Shown in pieces: positions 33,722 through 43,480 of a DNA stretch of 64,000 nucleotides. Positions within the stretch are counted from its first letter, which is position 1; every line of letters begins with the position of its first letter. A program made the position numbers and the translations under genes. Source of the stretch: Ktedonobacter sp. SOSP1-85 (lineage in GTDB: Bacteria > Chloroflexota > Ktedonobacteria > Ktedonobacterales > Ktedonobacteraceae). The stretch lies in contig NZ_BNJI01000001.1 of NCBI RefSeq assembly GCF_016587415.1, positions 806,001 through 870,000 of the forward strand, read 5' to 3'. The notes beneath the pieces were generated by a model. That model searched no databases. It had not been told where the DNA came from and saw only the letters and a list, made by a program, of their open reading frames with translations.

Positions 33722-34457
33722 GAATCGTGTCCCCTTCAGCTGGCGAAGCACCAAATACATATTGAATACCCTCCTGCTGCAAACGCATCAGCAGGGGAGC
33801 TGGATTAATTGTACCCAGGCGCACAACGGCAAGGGAGGGCACTCCACCTTCGGAGGGGGCCGCGAGCACGCTGCGAATATGCACATGCATCTGCGAGGCA
33901 ATATCCAGGAAACGCGCCAGGGGCGTAATATCCCCCAGCGGCAGCGTCAAAGTCAACTGCATTCCTGGCTCAAAGGCTCCCATGGCACGCGAGAGAGCCA
34001 CCAGGAGATCGCTACGCGTTACCAGGCCTACCAGGACCGCCTTACTCTCACCATCCAGCTGCTCATAGGAGACCACGGGCAGATAGTTCAAGTTTCGCTC
34101 GACCAGGATCTGCGCAGCAGAGGGGACGCTCGTGGTTGGCGTCACGCGAATCAAGGCGCGATGCATTACCTCCACGACGCGGCGCTCAAGCCAGGAGCGT
34201 TGCAGCGCGCTACTGGAGGCTTCCTGGCGCGCGAGGGCCGCTTGTATATCGATATCGTGAGAGGTCAGCATGCCTTCAAGCAAGAGCAGCGTCTTATGCT
34301 TCTTCTTGCTCTTTGACTCTGGGTCGGCCACATGACGTACACGCGCTACGGGCAGATGGTGGAAGCCATGTTGGCGCAACAAATTGACAGCATGGGCAAG
34401 CGTAGCATCTGGAGCGACTGTCGTTAGATTGGTAGACATAATATCGCGAACGATCAT
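33711..34457 (-). CDS. AcuB-like CBS-ACT protein
   Basis: A 248-residue protein with two CBS domains (about 7-70 and 95-155: MHRALIRVTPTTSVPSAAQILVERNLNYLPVV) and an ACT-like C-terminus (about 165-245). This is the AcuB arrangement. CBS pairs bind adenine nucleotides and could sense energy state. Its 3' end overlaps the start of the acuC-acuA fusion by 11 bases, so they are coupled, and together they rebuild the acuABC set of Bacillus. GGAGG lies before the ATG. Confidence 0.8.
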   Translation of the reverse strand: MIVRDIMSTNLTTVAPDATLAHAVNLLRQHGFHHLPVARVRHVADPESKSKKKHKTLLLLEGMLTSHDIDIQAALARQEASSSALQRSWLERRVVEVMHRALIRVTPTTSVPSAAQILVERNLNYLPVVSYEQLDGESKAVLVGLVTRSDLLVALSRAMGAFEPGMQLTLTLPLGDITPLARFLDIASQMHVHIRSVLAAPSEGGVPSLAVVRLGTINPAPLLMRLQQEGIQYVFGASPAEGDTIHAE

Positions 34458-34744
34458 TTATTTCCTCCCTACGCGCCAGAGCGGAGGCGACGCAGTCTCT
34501 CCTTAGTCGGAGAGAGGCAACAGTACAGAGACGCAACCAAATAGAGAAAAGCGACCTCCGGTGGAAACAGTTTGTATCATAGCATATTAACCAGCCACTC
34601 TTCACAACTTCTTCGTGTACCCACCGTAAATATGCGTAGAGAAAGAACATCACACTTTATCACGCCAGGCTACATACGCAGCCATCTACACGCGTCTATC
34701 CTGAAGATAGAGATGCAAATTTTTAAAGAGATGAGGAATAGCCG

Positions 34745-37168
34745 ATGGCCGAAAATACTGAACATACAACGCCACGTCCTATACAAGCATCCGATGATCC
34801 AACAATTCCAGGAGGGCAAACACGCAACGTGGAACAAGAGCACTCCATTTCAGGCGAGCCCAACGTCGACGAGGTTGCCATCCATCCCCTGGGCGATAGC
34901 ACCGTTCCCGAACGCCCAGCAAACGAGAACGCAGCATCTGCCACCAGGGATGATGTGACAGCAGCAGCAAGCACGATAGAGAATCCAACAGAACCTACAA
35001 CCGATGTCGACCTACCACTAGAACTAGAGGAGAAACAAGCCCAGCCGGGAACAGCCACTATTCCACCTACGATCCCCCCGGAGGAGGATCGCGAGGGCGA
35101 GGAGACCGTGTCACCCACACTGCGCGCTTCCGAAGAGACCCCGGCAACGGTGAGCGTTCCCGTTGAAGCCTTTACACCTGCCCCCAAAGAGCAGCCGGCC
35201 CCCACGACGCCAGCCCTTCCCTTTATGAGTATTGAGGACCTGGCGCAATTACGTGTAGTGGGGGAGCCACAGATCTCACCCGATGGCAAACGCATCGCGT
35301 TTAGTATGCTCCAATGCGATACGGAGACCAATAGCACGAGCAGCGCCATCTGGATCGTAGAGAGCAGAGGTGGCAAGACCCAGTCTCCCTGGCAGGTCAG
35401 CAGTGGCACACAGCATGATTACGCGCCTCGCTGGTCGCCCGATGGACGCTATCTCTCCTTCTTAAGCGATAGAGAGGGCACACCACAGATCTATCTCCTC
35501 CCCTTGCGGGGCGGCGAGGCCCGCCAGCTGAGTAATCTTCCCCTGGGTGTCTCCGAGTATAGCTGGCGACCCGATGGCGCGATACTTCTCGCCCATAGCG
35601 CCTGGAAGGCTGCTGACGAGCAAGGATCGGGACAAGGAGAAGAGACCTCCTATGTCGTGATGCGCCTGGCCAGCCATTGGGATGGTTCAGGCTATAAGCA
35701 TGGTCGACATGAACAGCTCTGGCTGCTGGGGCTGGACGGCACGGCGACCCGCCTCACCTCCGAACCAGTCGATCTCACCCAGGCTTGCTGGTCGCCTGAT
35801 GGCAGCGAGATCGTCTTTAGCGCCAATCGCCGGGCGGATCCCGATCTGAGCGTGAGCGCGGCTCTCTGGGTGCTGACCCTGGCTACGGGACAACTGCGCC
35901 GTTTGACGCCTGAGGAAGAACTGGCTCAGATGCCTTCCTGGTCACCTGATGGCAGGTCTATTGCCTACTTGCGCTCACCCGACCAGACAGAGGCGAGCAA
36001 TATCTCCCCCTGGATCGTCGCAGCCAATGGGCAGGAGACGCCACGTCCCGCCGCCACTGGAGCCGAAGACATCAACTCTCAGATGTGGATTATCGATGAG
36101 CTACGCACCGACTACCTCGTAGCGCCTCAGTGGTCTCCGGATGGGCAATGGCTCCTGGTTCCAGGACAAACACATGGACAGATTCATCTCTACCGCATTA
36201 ACCCCACAAAGAATACGATTGAACAGCTCACGCGCGGTAATGGACGCTACCTCTCGCCCCAACTCTCACGCGACGGGCAGACCATCGCCCTGGTGCGTGC
36301 GGACTGGTTTACCCCCGGCGACGTCTGGGGCATGGACGGGAATGGCGAAAATTTACGCAAGCTCACCAGCGTCAACGACACACTGCTACGTCAGCGCCAG
36401 TTACTTCGTCCGAAAAAGGTGACCTGGAAAGGGGGCGATGGCACGACGGAGATCGAGGGCTGGCTCTACCTACCAACGCTTGAACAGGGGAGACGTGTGC
36501 CACTCATCCTGGCACCACATGGTGGTCCCTCCCTGGCCTGGGGAGATAGCTATGTCCATGAATTTCAGGTCCTGGCGGGGCGCGGCTATGCCGTCCTGGC
36601 CCCCAATCCGCGAGGCAGCGCTGGCTATGGCGAAGATTTTTGTCGCGCCGTCCTCAACGATTGGGGAGGCGCCGACTTCGCGGACCTCATGGCGGGGATT
36701 GATGCCATGATTGCGAACGAACCCATTGATGGTGAGCGCCTGGGTATCGGCGGCATCAGCTATGGCGGCTATATGACAAACTGGGCCATTACGCAAACTG
36801 GGCGTTTTAAGGCTGCAGTCAGCCGCAACGGCATCAGCGATATTACACACGCCGGCATGCTCTCGGATCAGACACTCTGGTTCAACCTCTCGCTCACAAG
36901 CCCAGAGGTACAGCGCGAGCGCTCGCCACTGACCTATGTCGAGCGTATCACGACACCGCTCTTGCTCTTACATGCCGAGAACGACCTGCGTTGTCCCACC
37001 AGCGAATCGATCCAGATGTTTGTGCAGTTGCGCAAGCGCAAGCAGATGGTGCAACTGGTGCGCTATCCCAACACCGGTCATCTGATGGATTGGCCAGCCG
37101 TGGGTACACCCAGGCTGCGACTAGATCGCCTGCGCCGCACCATCGCCTGGTTCGAGCATTTTTTGTAG
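34745..37168 (+). CDS. S9-family serine peptidase with a disordered N-terminal extension
   Basis: An 807-residue enzyme. Residues 1-160 are Pro/Glu/Thr-rich and probably disordered. Residues 165-530 carry WD40/TolB-like propeller repeats (APRWSPDGRYLSFLSDREG, WSPDGSEIVFSANR, WSPDGRSIAYLRS). Residues 550-807 are the alpha/beta-hydrolase domain with the catalytic triad Ser-672 (GGISYGGYM), Asp-747 (AENDLRC) and His-779 (NTGHLMDW). It resembles acylaminoacyl-peptidases and dipeptidyl peptidases that trim peptides. No signal peptide, so probably cytosolic. The start at 34745 follows AGATGAGGAATAGCC, not a strong ribosome-binding site. A strong bidirectional terminator follows. Confidence 0.9.
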   Translation: MAENTEHTTPRPIQASDDPTIPGGQTRNVEQEHSISGEPNVDEVAIHPLGDSTVPERPANENAASATRDDVTAAASTIENPTEPTTDVDLPLELEEKQAQPGTATIPPTIPPEEDREGEETVSPTLRASEETPATVSVPVEAFTPAPKEQPAPTTPALPFMSIEDLAQLRVVGEPQISPDGKRIAFSMLQCDTETNSTSSAIWIVESRGGKTQSPWQVSSGTQHDYAPRWSPDGRYLSFLSDREGTPQIYLLPLRGGEARQLSNLPLGVSEYSWRPDGAILLAHSAWKAADEQGSGQGEETSYVVMRLASHWDGSGYKHGRHEQLWLLGLDGTATRLTSEPVDLTQACWSPDGSEIVFSANRRADPDLSVSAALWVLTLATGQLRRLTPEEELAQMPSWSPDGRSIAYLRSPDQTEASNISPWIVAANGQETPRPAATGAEDINSQMWIIDELRTDYLVAPQWSPDGQWLLVPGQTHGQIHLYRINPTKNTIEQLTRGNGRYLSPQLSRDGQTIALVRADWFTPGDVWGMDGNGENLRKLTSVNDTLLRQRQLLRPKKVTWKGGDGTTEIEGWLYLPTLEQGRRVPLILAPHGGPSLAWGDSYVHEFQVLAGRGYAVLAPNPRGSAGYGEDFCRAVLNDWGGADFADLMAGIDAMIANEPIDGERLGIGGISYGGYMTNWAITQTGRFKAAVSRNGISDITHAGMLSDQTLWFNLSLTSPEVQRERSPLTYVERITTPLLLLHAENDLRCPTSESIQMFVQLRKRKQMVQLVRYPNTGHLMDWPAVGTPRLRLDRLRRTIAWFEHFL

Positions 37169-37180
37169 GGTAAAAGTAGG

Positions 37181-37231
37181 AGAAACATAAAACGCCCGGC
37201 AGCCTCTGGCTGCCGGGCGTTTTATGTTTCT
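37181..37231. terminator. Bidirectional terminator, 24-bp perfect stem
   Basis: Arms 37181-37204 and 37208-37231 match perfectly around a 3-nt loop, between two converging genes. The inner part is GC-rich and the outer part AT-rich, so it can act in both directions. Confidence 0.8.
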
Positions 37232-37241
37232 CTACTACTAA

Positions 37242-37640
37242 TTAACTGGCGGTAAAGAGTTGGACGACGTAGAAGATGGCCGCTAGCGCCAGGAATATAC
37301 CAAAGGCGGCTGTAATAATGCGCGAGACCCGGTGCGTGCGACGCAACATATGGGCCGGTGGCTGAAAACTATACAGAGCCACCCTGGCCGAGACAATAAA
37401 GATACCTACCAGGAAGACAAAGTCCAGGACGCGTATAGGAAAGGCGCCATTAAAGACCGCGAAGGTGATCACCACCGCGCCAAACATCAGAATAGCACCC
37501 AGGATTTCAAGAATGGCCAGCCCCATAAAGCGCGGCTCATCAAAGGCCGCGCCCAACAGCCTGGGAGAGATGCGCAAGATGAGTACTAAACCACCAATAT
37601 ATGCAATAATACTGAGCAAAGACAGAATTACTAATTGCAT
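37242..37640 (-). CDS. Four-helix membrane protein
   Basis: A 132-residue integral membrane protein with helices at about 3-24, 38-62, 70-90 and 108-128. It has a DEPRFMGLAILE loop and a basic loop PPAHMLRRTHRVSR. No known motif. It is the 3' neighbour of the lipoprotein gene 37680-39005 on the same strand, with a 39-base gap, so a shared transcript is likely. The function is unknown. Confidence 0.6.
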   Translation of the reverse strand: MQLVILSLLSIIAYIGGLVLILRISPRLLGAAFDEPRFMGLAILEILGAILMFGAVVITFAVFNGAFPIRVLDFVFLVGIFIVSARVALYSFQPPAHMLRRTHRVSRIITAAFGIFLALAAIFYVVQLFTAS

Positions 37641-37679
37641 GCGAACGTATCCCCGAAATTTTTTAGCCCAAGAAAACTT

Positions 37680-39005
37680 TTATCCCCAGGAGAACACGCG
37701 AGCATCTTTCTCTAAGAGACGCGCGTTCTTTTCGCCAGGAGCAAACAAGTAGACGTCAGAGGGCGCCATACCTTCGACGGCCTCACTGCTCTGTAGCGCG
37801 AAGGCCTGCCCATCGCTGCGCCAGGAGACAGCTCCTGAGACGAAAGGCGCATACGCCTGGGTATCTTGCGGGTGATCGAGGGATACCAGGTAAGGCCCCT
37901 GACCAGTAATATGATGCCGCTCAGAGGCCACAACAGCGTTACCTTGAGGACTCCAACGCAGCAACGCATTCTGGGCCAGAAAAGTCGCAGGCGCTTGCAA
38001 AAATACCTTTTGCGTGGCGCTTCCATCAACTGGCACAATATCGAGCGAGCTGGCCTCCTGACCCGGCGTTCCGTTCTCAATCTTCTGCACAACGAGCTTC
38101 GTCCCATCGGGCGAGATATCCCAACCAGGCTGAGTTAGCGCACTGCTTTGTCCTCCAGCACACCAGGTCTCCTTGCCTAATTCCACGACCTGCTGGCGCG
38201 GCGCGCCTGGGTCATTGACCGACAGACGATAAATCGCCAGGCGGCTATCTTGCTGCCCAGGCTGTTCTACCGTCTCATAATAGAGCTGTCCCTGGCGATA
38301 GCGCAATGAGAGCAGCATCGATTGCCCCTGCTGAGCATTGATAGGCGAGGTTGCGCCAAGCTGCTCGCTCGAAGCGACCTTAATCAGGCTATGCGTCTGC
38401 AAATCATAGCGGTAGAGGCCTGCATCATTGCTTGTTTTTCCTGTAACGCCATTGTACCATGCCAGGAGATGTTGCGCATCCTCCCAGAAGGCGTACTGCC
38501 AGGAATCGCTACGAGGTTTTCCCTCCGCTCTGGCATCTGTCGCGACCTGGGGCAGGGTGATGGACGTCAATTGCTGGGTACTGGTATCAAGCACATACAG
38601 GCTACTTGTAGCAGTATAGTCTGGCTCGGGGCAGCCACCACCACCAACTCCCGCGGGCAGAGCATTAAAGAGATAAGAAAGGTGTTTATGGTCAGGCGAC
38701 CAGGCAGGAGACTGCCAGAACACCTCCGGCGCCTGCGAGAAGTCGAAATGGGTTACCTGAGTCGCATTTTCGCTATTGAGCGCCATCCAGAGCTGATTCT
38801 GACGCACAAAGGTATAGAAGCCAACCTTTGAGCCAGCAGAAGCCGCCTGTAGCGTGGGGGTGGGCGAAACAAGCACGGCCGGAGTACCATTGCCAGTATC
38901 GGGGATACCTGAAGGCACAGAGCCACTCTTTGGGCTACAGGCGGCTAGAAGCAACACCAGGCCCACAGCCAAAATAAGCATCGTCAGAGAGAGAGATCGC
39001 CGCAT
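37680..39005 (-). CDS. Lipoprotein with a TolB-like beta-propeller
   Basis: A 441-residue lipoprotein. The signal MRRSLSLTMLILAVGLVLLLAAC ends at a lipidated Cys near residue 23, followed by a Ser/Gly/Pro linker. The rest has WD40/PD40-like repeats such as SPAWSPDHKHLSYLF, QPGWDISPDGTKLVVQKIE, LRWSPQGNAVVASER and VSWRSDGQAFALQS. Such propellers usually bind proteins or peptides. The ATG at 39005 follows TTGAGG; an upstream TTG at 39020 is possible. It is on the outer face of the membrane. Not an enzyme as far as visible. Confidence 0.8.
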   Translation of the reverse strand: MRRSLSLTMLILAVGLVLLLAACSPKSGSVPSGIPDTGNGTPAVLVSPTPTLQAASAGSKVGFYTFVRQNQLWMALNSENATQVTHFDFSQAPEVFWQSPAWSPDHKHLSYLFNALPAGVGGGGCPEPDYTATSSLYVLDTSTQQLTSITLPQVATDARAEGKPRSDSWQYAFWEDAQHLLAWYNGVTGKTSNDAGLYRYDLQTHSLIKVASSEQLGATSPINAQQGQSMLLSLRYRQGQLYYETVEQPGQQDSRLAIYRLSVNDPGAPRQQVVELGKETWCAGGQSSALTQPGWDISPDGTKLVVQKIENGTPGQEASSLDIVPVDGSATQKVFLQAPATFLAQNALLRWSPQGNAVVASERHHITGQGPYLVSLDHPQDTQAYAPFVSGAVSWRSDGQAFALQSSEAVEGMAPSDVYLFAPGEKNARLLEKDARVFSWG

Positions 39006-39237
39006 AGCAAATAACCTCAATATCTACATTTAGAGAGTTCAGCGGTTGGAGCTCATAACAATAAACACATCGATACAAACTATATCAGAGTATGCCACTA
39101 TATCGCAGCCTATCTATGCAGAGACATAGCCCAAAGAGGCTATAGGCAGCCCCTCTCTCATCCTTTTCAAGCCAGGCGACATATGGTACAGTTTGAAGGC
39201 AAAAAAAGAACAGCATAGTGAGCAGGAGCAAGAGCAG

Positions 39238-40269
39238 ATGGCCGAACTGGTATGGAAAAAGAAACAGCAGCAAATGGGTGGCACGGAGGGGAGCAATTTA
39301 GCGGCCTCACGCCCGCCCATTGAGTTGATTACCATGGAAGAAACATCAGAAGTCAATAATGAGCCTGGATGGTCTAACCGGCTCATCTGGGGTGATAACC
39401 AGGATATCTTGCCAGCTCTCCTCCCACTCTTTCGTGACCAGGTCAATCTCATCTACATTGACCCACCCTTTATGACCGGGCGCACCTTTGGTCGCAAAGA
39501 GCAACTGGCCTATAGCGATACCTGGAACAATGACATCGATGCCTACTTGCAATGGCTCTATCCCATTCTCCAGACCCTCCATCAACTCCTTGCCCCAACT
39601 GGCAGCATGTACCTTCATCTCGACTGGCGCACCAGCCATTACGTTAAAGTAATGCTGGATGAAATTTTTGGCTTCAACGTTCAGGGCAATGGGGGAGGCT
39701 TTAAAAATGAGATCATCTGGCACTACCAGAGCGGGGGACAGACCAGGCGCTACTATACGCGCAAACATGACACCATCCTGTTCTACACCAAGTCTGGGAA
39801 CTATTGCTTCCATAAAGAGCGCATCGGTGAACGACGTGGAGCGCAGAAACGCAATCATATGCGCCAGGTCGTGGGGCCAAATGGACAGATTAGCTGGACA
39901 ATCAAGTCAGCGGGAAAGCTCTATACCTATAGCGAAGATACGCTCATTCCTCCCAGCGATGTCTGGAGCGATATCAGCCATCTGCACCAGCGCGATCCCG
40001 AGCGTACAGGCTACGCCACGCAGAAGCCCACCGCGCTCCTGGAACGCATTCTCCTGGCTTCATCCGAGGATGACGACCTGGTCATGGACTGCTTCTGTGG
40101 CAGTGGGGTCACGCCAATCGTGGCGGAACACCTGAAACGGAGATGGATTGCCTGCGACAAGAGTGAGCTGGCCATTACCACCACCAGCCAGCGACTCCAG
40201 CAACACACGCTGCACTACCCCTATAAAAGGCTATATACGCTACAAGCAAAAGAGAGCAACTTCGGCTAA
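39238..40269 (+). CDS. Orphan DNA methyltransferase (N4/N6, beta-type order)
   Basis: A 343-residue amino-methyltransferase. Motif IV is DPPF (LIYIDPPFMTG, near residue 77); motif I comes late (MDCFCGSGVTPIVAEHLKRRWIACD, near residue 285). This IV-TRD-I order is that of the beta group. It transfers a methyl group from SAM to adenine or cytosine of a DNA site. The middle region (about 130-245) should hold target recognition. No restriction gene is beside it, so it may be a solitary regulator or relic. The ATG at 39238 is preferred to a TTG at 39193. Confidence 0.85.
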   Translation: MAELVWKKKQQQMGGTEGSNLAASRPPIELITMEETSEVNNEPGWSNRLIWGDNQDILPALLPLFRDQVNLIYIDPPFMTGRTFGRKEQLAYSDTWNNDIDAYLQWLYPILQTLHQLLAPTGSMYLHLDWRTSHYVKVMLDEIFGFNVQGNGGGFKNEIIWHYQSGGQTRRYYTRKHDTILFYTKSGNYCFHKERIGERRGAQKRNHMRQVVGPNGQISWTIKSAGKLYTYSEDTLIPPSDVWSDISHLHQRDPERTGYATQKPTALLERILLASSEDDDLVMDCFCGSGVTPIVAEHLKRRWIACDKSELAITTTSQRLQQHTLHYPYKRLYTLQAKESNFG

Positions 40270-40385
40270 AATCTTCAATGGCTTGATACTACATAGAGAG
40301 AGGCTAATCCTGGTCGTATGCTATAATGAGCATACATAGGCAGTTTCTATGTACGTAGTCAGAAATTGGAATAACAAAAATAGCC

Positions 40386-41186
40386 ATGCTTGAATTGCTA
40401 GAGCAACTTTTTCGCCAGGTGCGACACTACTCGCAAACCGAACGCTTTGACCGGGATAGAGCCAGAGTCTATCACCAATCCTCAAAGCACACAACCATGC
40501 AATTCGATCGGGACGCGGAAGATATTATTATCGAAGGTCTGATCCAGAGTGGGCATGGCTTTGAAATCGTCACGGAAGAACGCGAAACCCTTTCCACCAG
40601 CGACAACGTCCAGTATCGGATCATTATTGATCCCATTGACGGCTCTACCAACGTGGCGCGCGGCATTATGATCGCAGCCGTAGCCATGGCAGTCCTCCCT
40701 ATTGACGCCCCAGTTGTGCCCGAGCACGTCCAATGGGCACTTGTGGGAGATCTCTTTAATGGGAGCGTCTACCAGGCTGAGCGTGGAAAGGGAGCGTTCC
40801 GCAATGGCCTGCGCTGCCAGACCAGTCATGCTACCAGTCTTAAACATAGCCTGGTGGGTTTAAACCTGGATAAGCGCGATGAACGCGTGGTACGCAATCT
40901 TCTGACAAAGCCGCCTACGACCAGTCAGATTCGCCGTACGGGAAGCACAGCCATTGATTGCGTCTATGTCGCCAGCGGCACATACGACGCCTATATAGAT
41001 GTGGGAGATGTCGTCACGGGGGAATCATTCCTTGCCTCCGCCAGCATCGTGTTAGAGGCAGGGGGAGTTGTCAGCGATCATCAGGGAAACCCTTTGCGTC
41101 CAATCCAGAACCTGACCGAGGGCTATTCACTGGTCGTCGCCGGAACAAAAGAGTTACATGAGGCCATTCTCACAAAATTATTGTGA
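40386..41186 (+). CDS. Inositol monophosphatase-like protein
   Basis: A 266-residue protein of the IMPase/FBPase/CysQ superfamily. The metal motif IIIDPIDGSTNVARG (residues 78-92) is complete. An upstream Glu lies in EIVTEERE (near residue 62), and the C-terminal motif is altered: VVTGESFLASASIVLEAGGVV replaces the usual WDxAAG. That change makes the substrate uncertain; activity on a sugar or nucleotide phosphate is likely. It follows the methyltransferase on the same strand, 116 bases away. Confidence 0.8.
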   Translation: MLELLEQLFRQVRHYSQTERFDRDRARVYHQSSKHTTMQFDRDAEDIIIEGLIQSGHGFEIVTEERETLSTSDNVQYRIIIDPIDGSTNVARGIMIAAVAMAVLPIDAPVVPEHVQWALVGDLFNGSVYQAERGKGAFRNGLRCQTSHATSLKHSLVGLNLDKRDERVVRNLLTKPPTTSQIRRTGSTAIDCVYVASGTYDAYIDVGDVVTGESFLASASIVLEAGGVVSDHQGNPLRPIQNLTEGYSLVVAGTKELHEAILTKLL

Positions 41187-41333
41187 AGTGGTTCATTGTT
41201 CTTCCCCGCAGGATAAAGGTACGCTTGTATATATAGAGATGTGTCAGATACGCTCCCATTGACGAATATTCATATATATACATATGTTTCTATGCGAGAG
41301 CCAGATAGGCTGGCTAGAGAGATAGAGGGGGCC

Positions 41334-42446
41334 ATGTACAATAGAGAACGCCATCATCAAGACAAGAGATCCAGGCGGCTCACCAGGCTACTTCCAGGTG
41401 TGATCGTTCTTGGCCTACTCTTTTTGAGCGCGTGTAGCAGCCTGCCCAACTCCGCGAATCAGACCACGGGGACGAGCGTTTCCACGCCAACGGTTGATAC
41501 CTCGCTCAAGAATCAAGGCGATACCAAGCTGCAAACCTTTCAACAATGGATCACCCTGATGAAGCAATCGGGTGGCGATACCACCACATATGACCAACAA
41601 TTTAGTGCATCAAAGCAGGCACTCGACAGTGCCAAATCGGCGTCTGCTTACCAGACTGCCCTGAATACCCTTAACGGCCAGATTGCCTCCATTCAGCTCA
41701 ACGCGCTCAAAGCCGAGAGTAAGAATCTGCAACAGAACCTGGCCAAACAAGTCAGTGACTGGGGCAACGGGCATAGCTATCATGACACCTACGACAACAC
41801 AAGCTACCCACTGGGCTTTGAATATGGCTCCAAGGGTATTGGTGGGTGGATTCAAGATGACCTGGACGCTGCGAAGAACGTTGCTGACTACCAGCAGGCC
41901 ATCGAGAATGAGCAGATGTACCTGTACAATTTTCAGGAAATGAAAAAAGCCAGCGCCGACAAAACACCCTACAATCAGGTCCACCAGAGCGACATGGACA
42001 TGCTCAAACATTATAACAAGATGGACAGCAAAGTCGTGGTTGTCTCACTGAGTGAAGAGGCTATGCGCCTCTACGACCATGGGAAGCTGGTCAAGGCCTT
42101 CCTGGTCACGACCGGGCGTCCCAATAAGCCAACCCCGCCAGGAACCTGGTGGGTAGAGGGCAAAAAAGCGCCGACCGTTTTTAAATCGGGGGTCAAACCA
42201 GGAAATCCCGACTACTATCCTGATACACCCATCAACTACGCAATGCAGTACCATAGCGAAGGCTACTTCATCCACGATAGCTGGTGGCGTGTCAACTATG
42301 GCCCGGGAACGAACTTCCCCCACGCCGACGATAGCGGTGACTCCTTCTCCTCGCAAGGCTCCCACGGCTGCGTCAACCTCTCCAAGGAGAACGCCAGCCA
42401 GGTCTATGACTTCGTCCAGTTATATACCGGCGTCTTCATCTACTAA
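41334..42446 (+). CDS. L,D-transpeptidase lipoprotein (YkuD family)
   Basis: A 370-residue exported protein. A lipoprotein-type signal ends at FLSAC (Cys near residue 35). The middle has a coiled-coil-like, Gln/Lys-rich region (residues 45-220). The C-terminal YkuD domain (about 245-370) has VVVSLSEEAMRLYDHGKLVKAF, HDSWWR with the active-site His, and the catalytic SHGCVNLS. It should cross-link or attach to peptidoglycan outside the membrane. The ATG at 41334 is preceded by GAGGGGGCC; an upstream frame to 41241 lacks a signal. A hairpin terminator follows. Confidence 0.85.
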   Translation: MYNRERHHQDKRSRRLTRLLPGVIVLGLLFLSACSSLPNSANQTTGTSVSTPTVDTSLKNQGDTKLQTFQQWITLMKQSGGDTTTYDQQFSASKQALDSAKSASAYQTALNTLNGQIASIQLNALKAESKNLQQNLAKQVSDWGNGHSYHDTYDNTSYPLGFEYGSKGIGGWIQDDLDAAKNVADYQQAIENEQMYLYNFQEMKKASADKTPYNQVHQSDMDMLKHYNKMDSKVVVVSLSEEAMRLYDHGKLVKAFLVTTGRPNKPTPPGTWWVEGKKAPTVFKSGVKPGNPDYYPDTPINYAMQYHSEGYFIHDSWWRVNYGPGTNFPHADDSGDSFSSQGSHGCVNLSKENASQVYDFVQLYTGVFIY

Positions 42447-42465
42447 CCTACCAATATACAAGTAA

Positions 42466-42509
42466 AGAGAAGCGCCCTGGCAGCCTGAAGGCTGCCAGGG
42501 CGCTTCTCT
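42466..42509. terminator. Bidirectional terminator hairpin
   Basis: A 20-bp perfect stem (42466-42485 and 42490-42509, 4-nt loop) sits between two converging genes. Confidence 0.75.
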
Positions 42510-42553
42510 GTAAGAGGCATTCCCTGCAAGGGAGGGATATACACTGCGCATAT

Positions 42554-43480
42554 CTACTCGCGTGGAGTAAGCACGGCGCTAAAGGTCTGCCACATTCCGA
42601 CAAACATTGCACGGGGCATACGCTGGAAGTTTGAGGGGGCAGAGTCAGCAATATAGACATTCTGACTATCGCCACCGCGAATGACAAAGAAGTGGCCACC
42701 TGGAAAATAGAAGGAATCGCGCACGCTGACAATGACTGGAGAACCGCTATTTGCGCTATCAATGACCTGTTGCAGGGTGCGCGTCCGACCGGCACTGGCA
42801 TTAAAGCCATAGCTATCAGCAGTCATCGCGATTCCCTCTTCGCGCAAAAGGCCAAGATTGACGTCCCACACCCCCAGTTTTAGCTCCTGCGTCAACACAT
42901 CAGAGGCGATAAGATGGCGCCCGTAAGCATTCATCACCATCTCTAAGGCAATCCCTGAACAGGAAGAGTAGCTCCAGACCTGGAGCTGATACAGGTTGGC
43001 ATACTGATGAGGGTCAGCCGAATCGACTCGCACCAGGAGCGAGCTAGCACTGGTAGGCATACCATGGCTCGTGGGTTCATACGCTTTATCGCCATTGGCG
43101 GAGGTATTAAACAGGCCCAGGCTCAGACCCTGCGAGAAGCTCTTGACGCTTCCGCCGGCGATCCCGGTCTGCACGAAGAGTGTCAACACAAAGAGCACAA
43201 GCACGCCCAGCGAAACCAGTGAGCGACGATGCTGATACCAGGACGACGGTCTCGAAACAGGCATGAGCGCGCCTGTAGGCTTCTCAACGGAGACAATCTG
43301 CCCATCATGCAGGTGTAAAATAGCGGTCACGTGGCGATCCAGGGGGTGAGCCGGGAGGCGATTTTGCGCGGCAAACATCTGCTTATTACGTTGATGGTCA
43401 CGCCAGGCACTCACGGCAACAAAAGCAACAATAGACAGCATAACGACAGTCAGAAATGATGTGATGGCAGCAGCCGACAT
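42554..43480 (-). CDS. Membrane-anchored C39-like cysteine peptidase
   Basis: A 308-residue protein with an N-terminal helix (about 3-24), a cytosolic stretch, and a second helix (about 85-107), then an outer domain. The domain has the C39-like features YSSCSGIALEMVMNAYG (Cys near residue 176), GGHFFVIRGGD (His near 264) and YIADSAP (Asp near 280). C39 peptidases cleave double-Gly leaders; this one lacks an ABC transporter and may act on other exported peptides. The ATG at 43480 follows GGGGT; an ATG at 43495 is possible. No RiPP genes lie beside it. Confidence 0.7.
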   Translation of the reverse strand: MSAAAITSFLTVVMLSIVAFVAVSAWRDHQRNKQMFAAQNRLPAHPLDRHVTAILHLHDGQIVSVEKPTGALMPVSRPSSWYQHRRSLVSLGVLVLFVLTLFVQTGIAGGSVKSFSQGLSLGLFNTSANGDKAYEPTSHGMPTSASSLLVRVDSADPHQYANLYQLQVWSYSSCSGIALEMVMNAYGRHLIASDVLTQELKLGVWDVNLGLLREEGIAMTADSYGFNASAGRTRTLQQVIDSANSGSPVIVSVRDSFYFPGGHFFVIRGGDSQNVYIADSAPSNFQRMPRAMFVGMWQTFSAVLTPRE

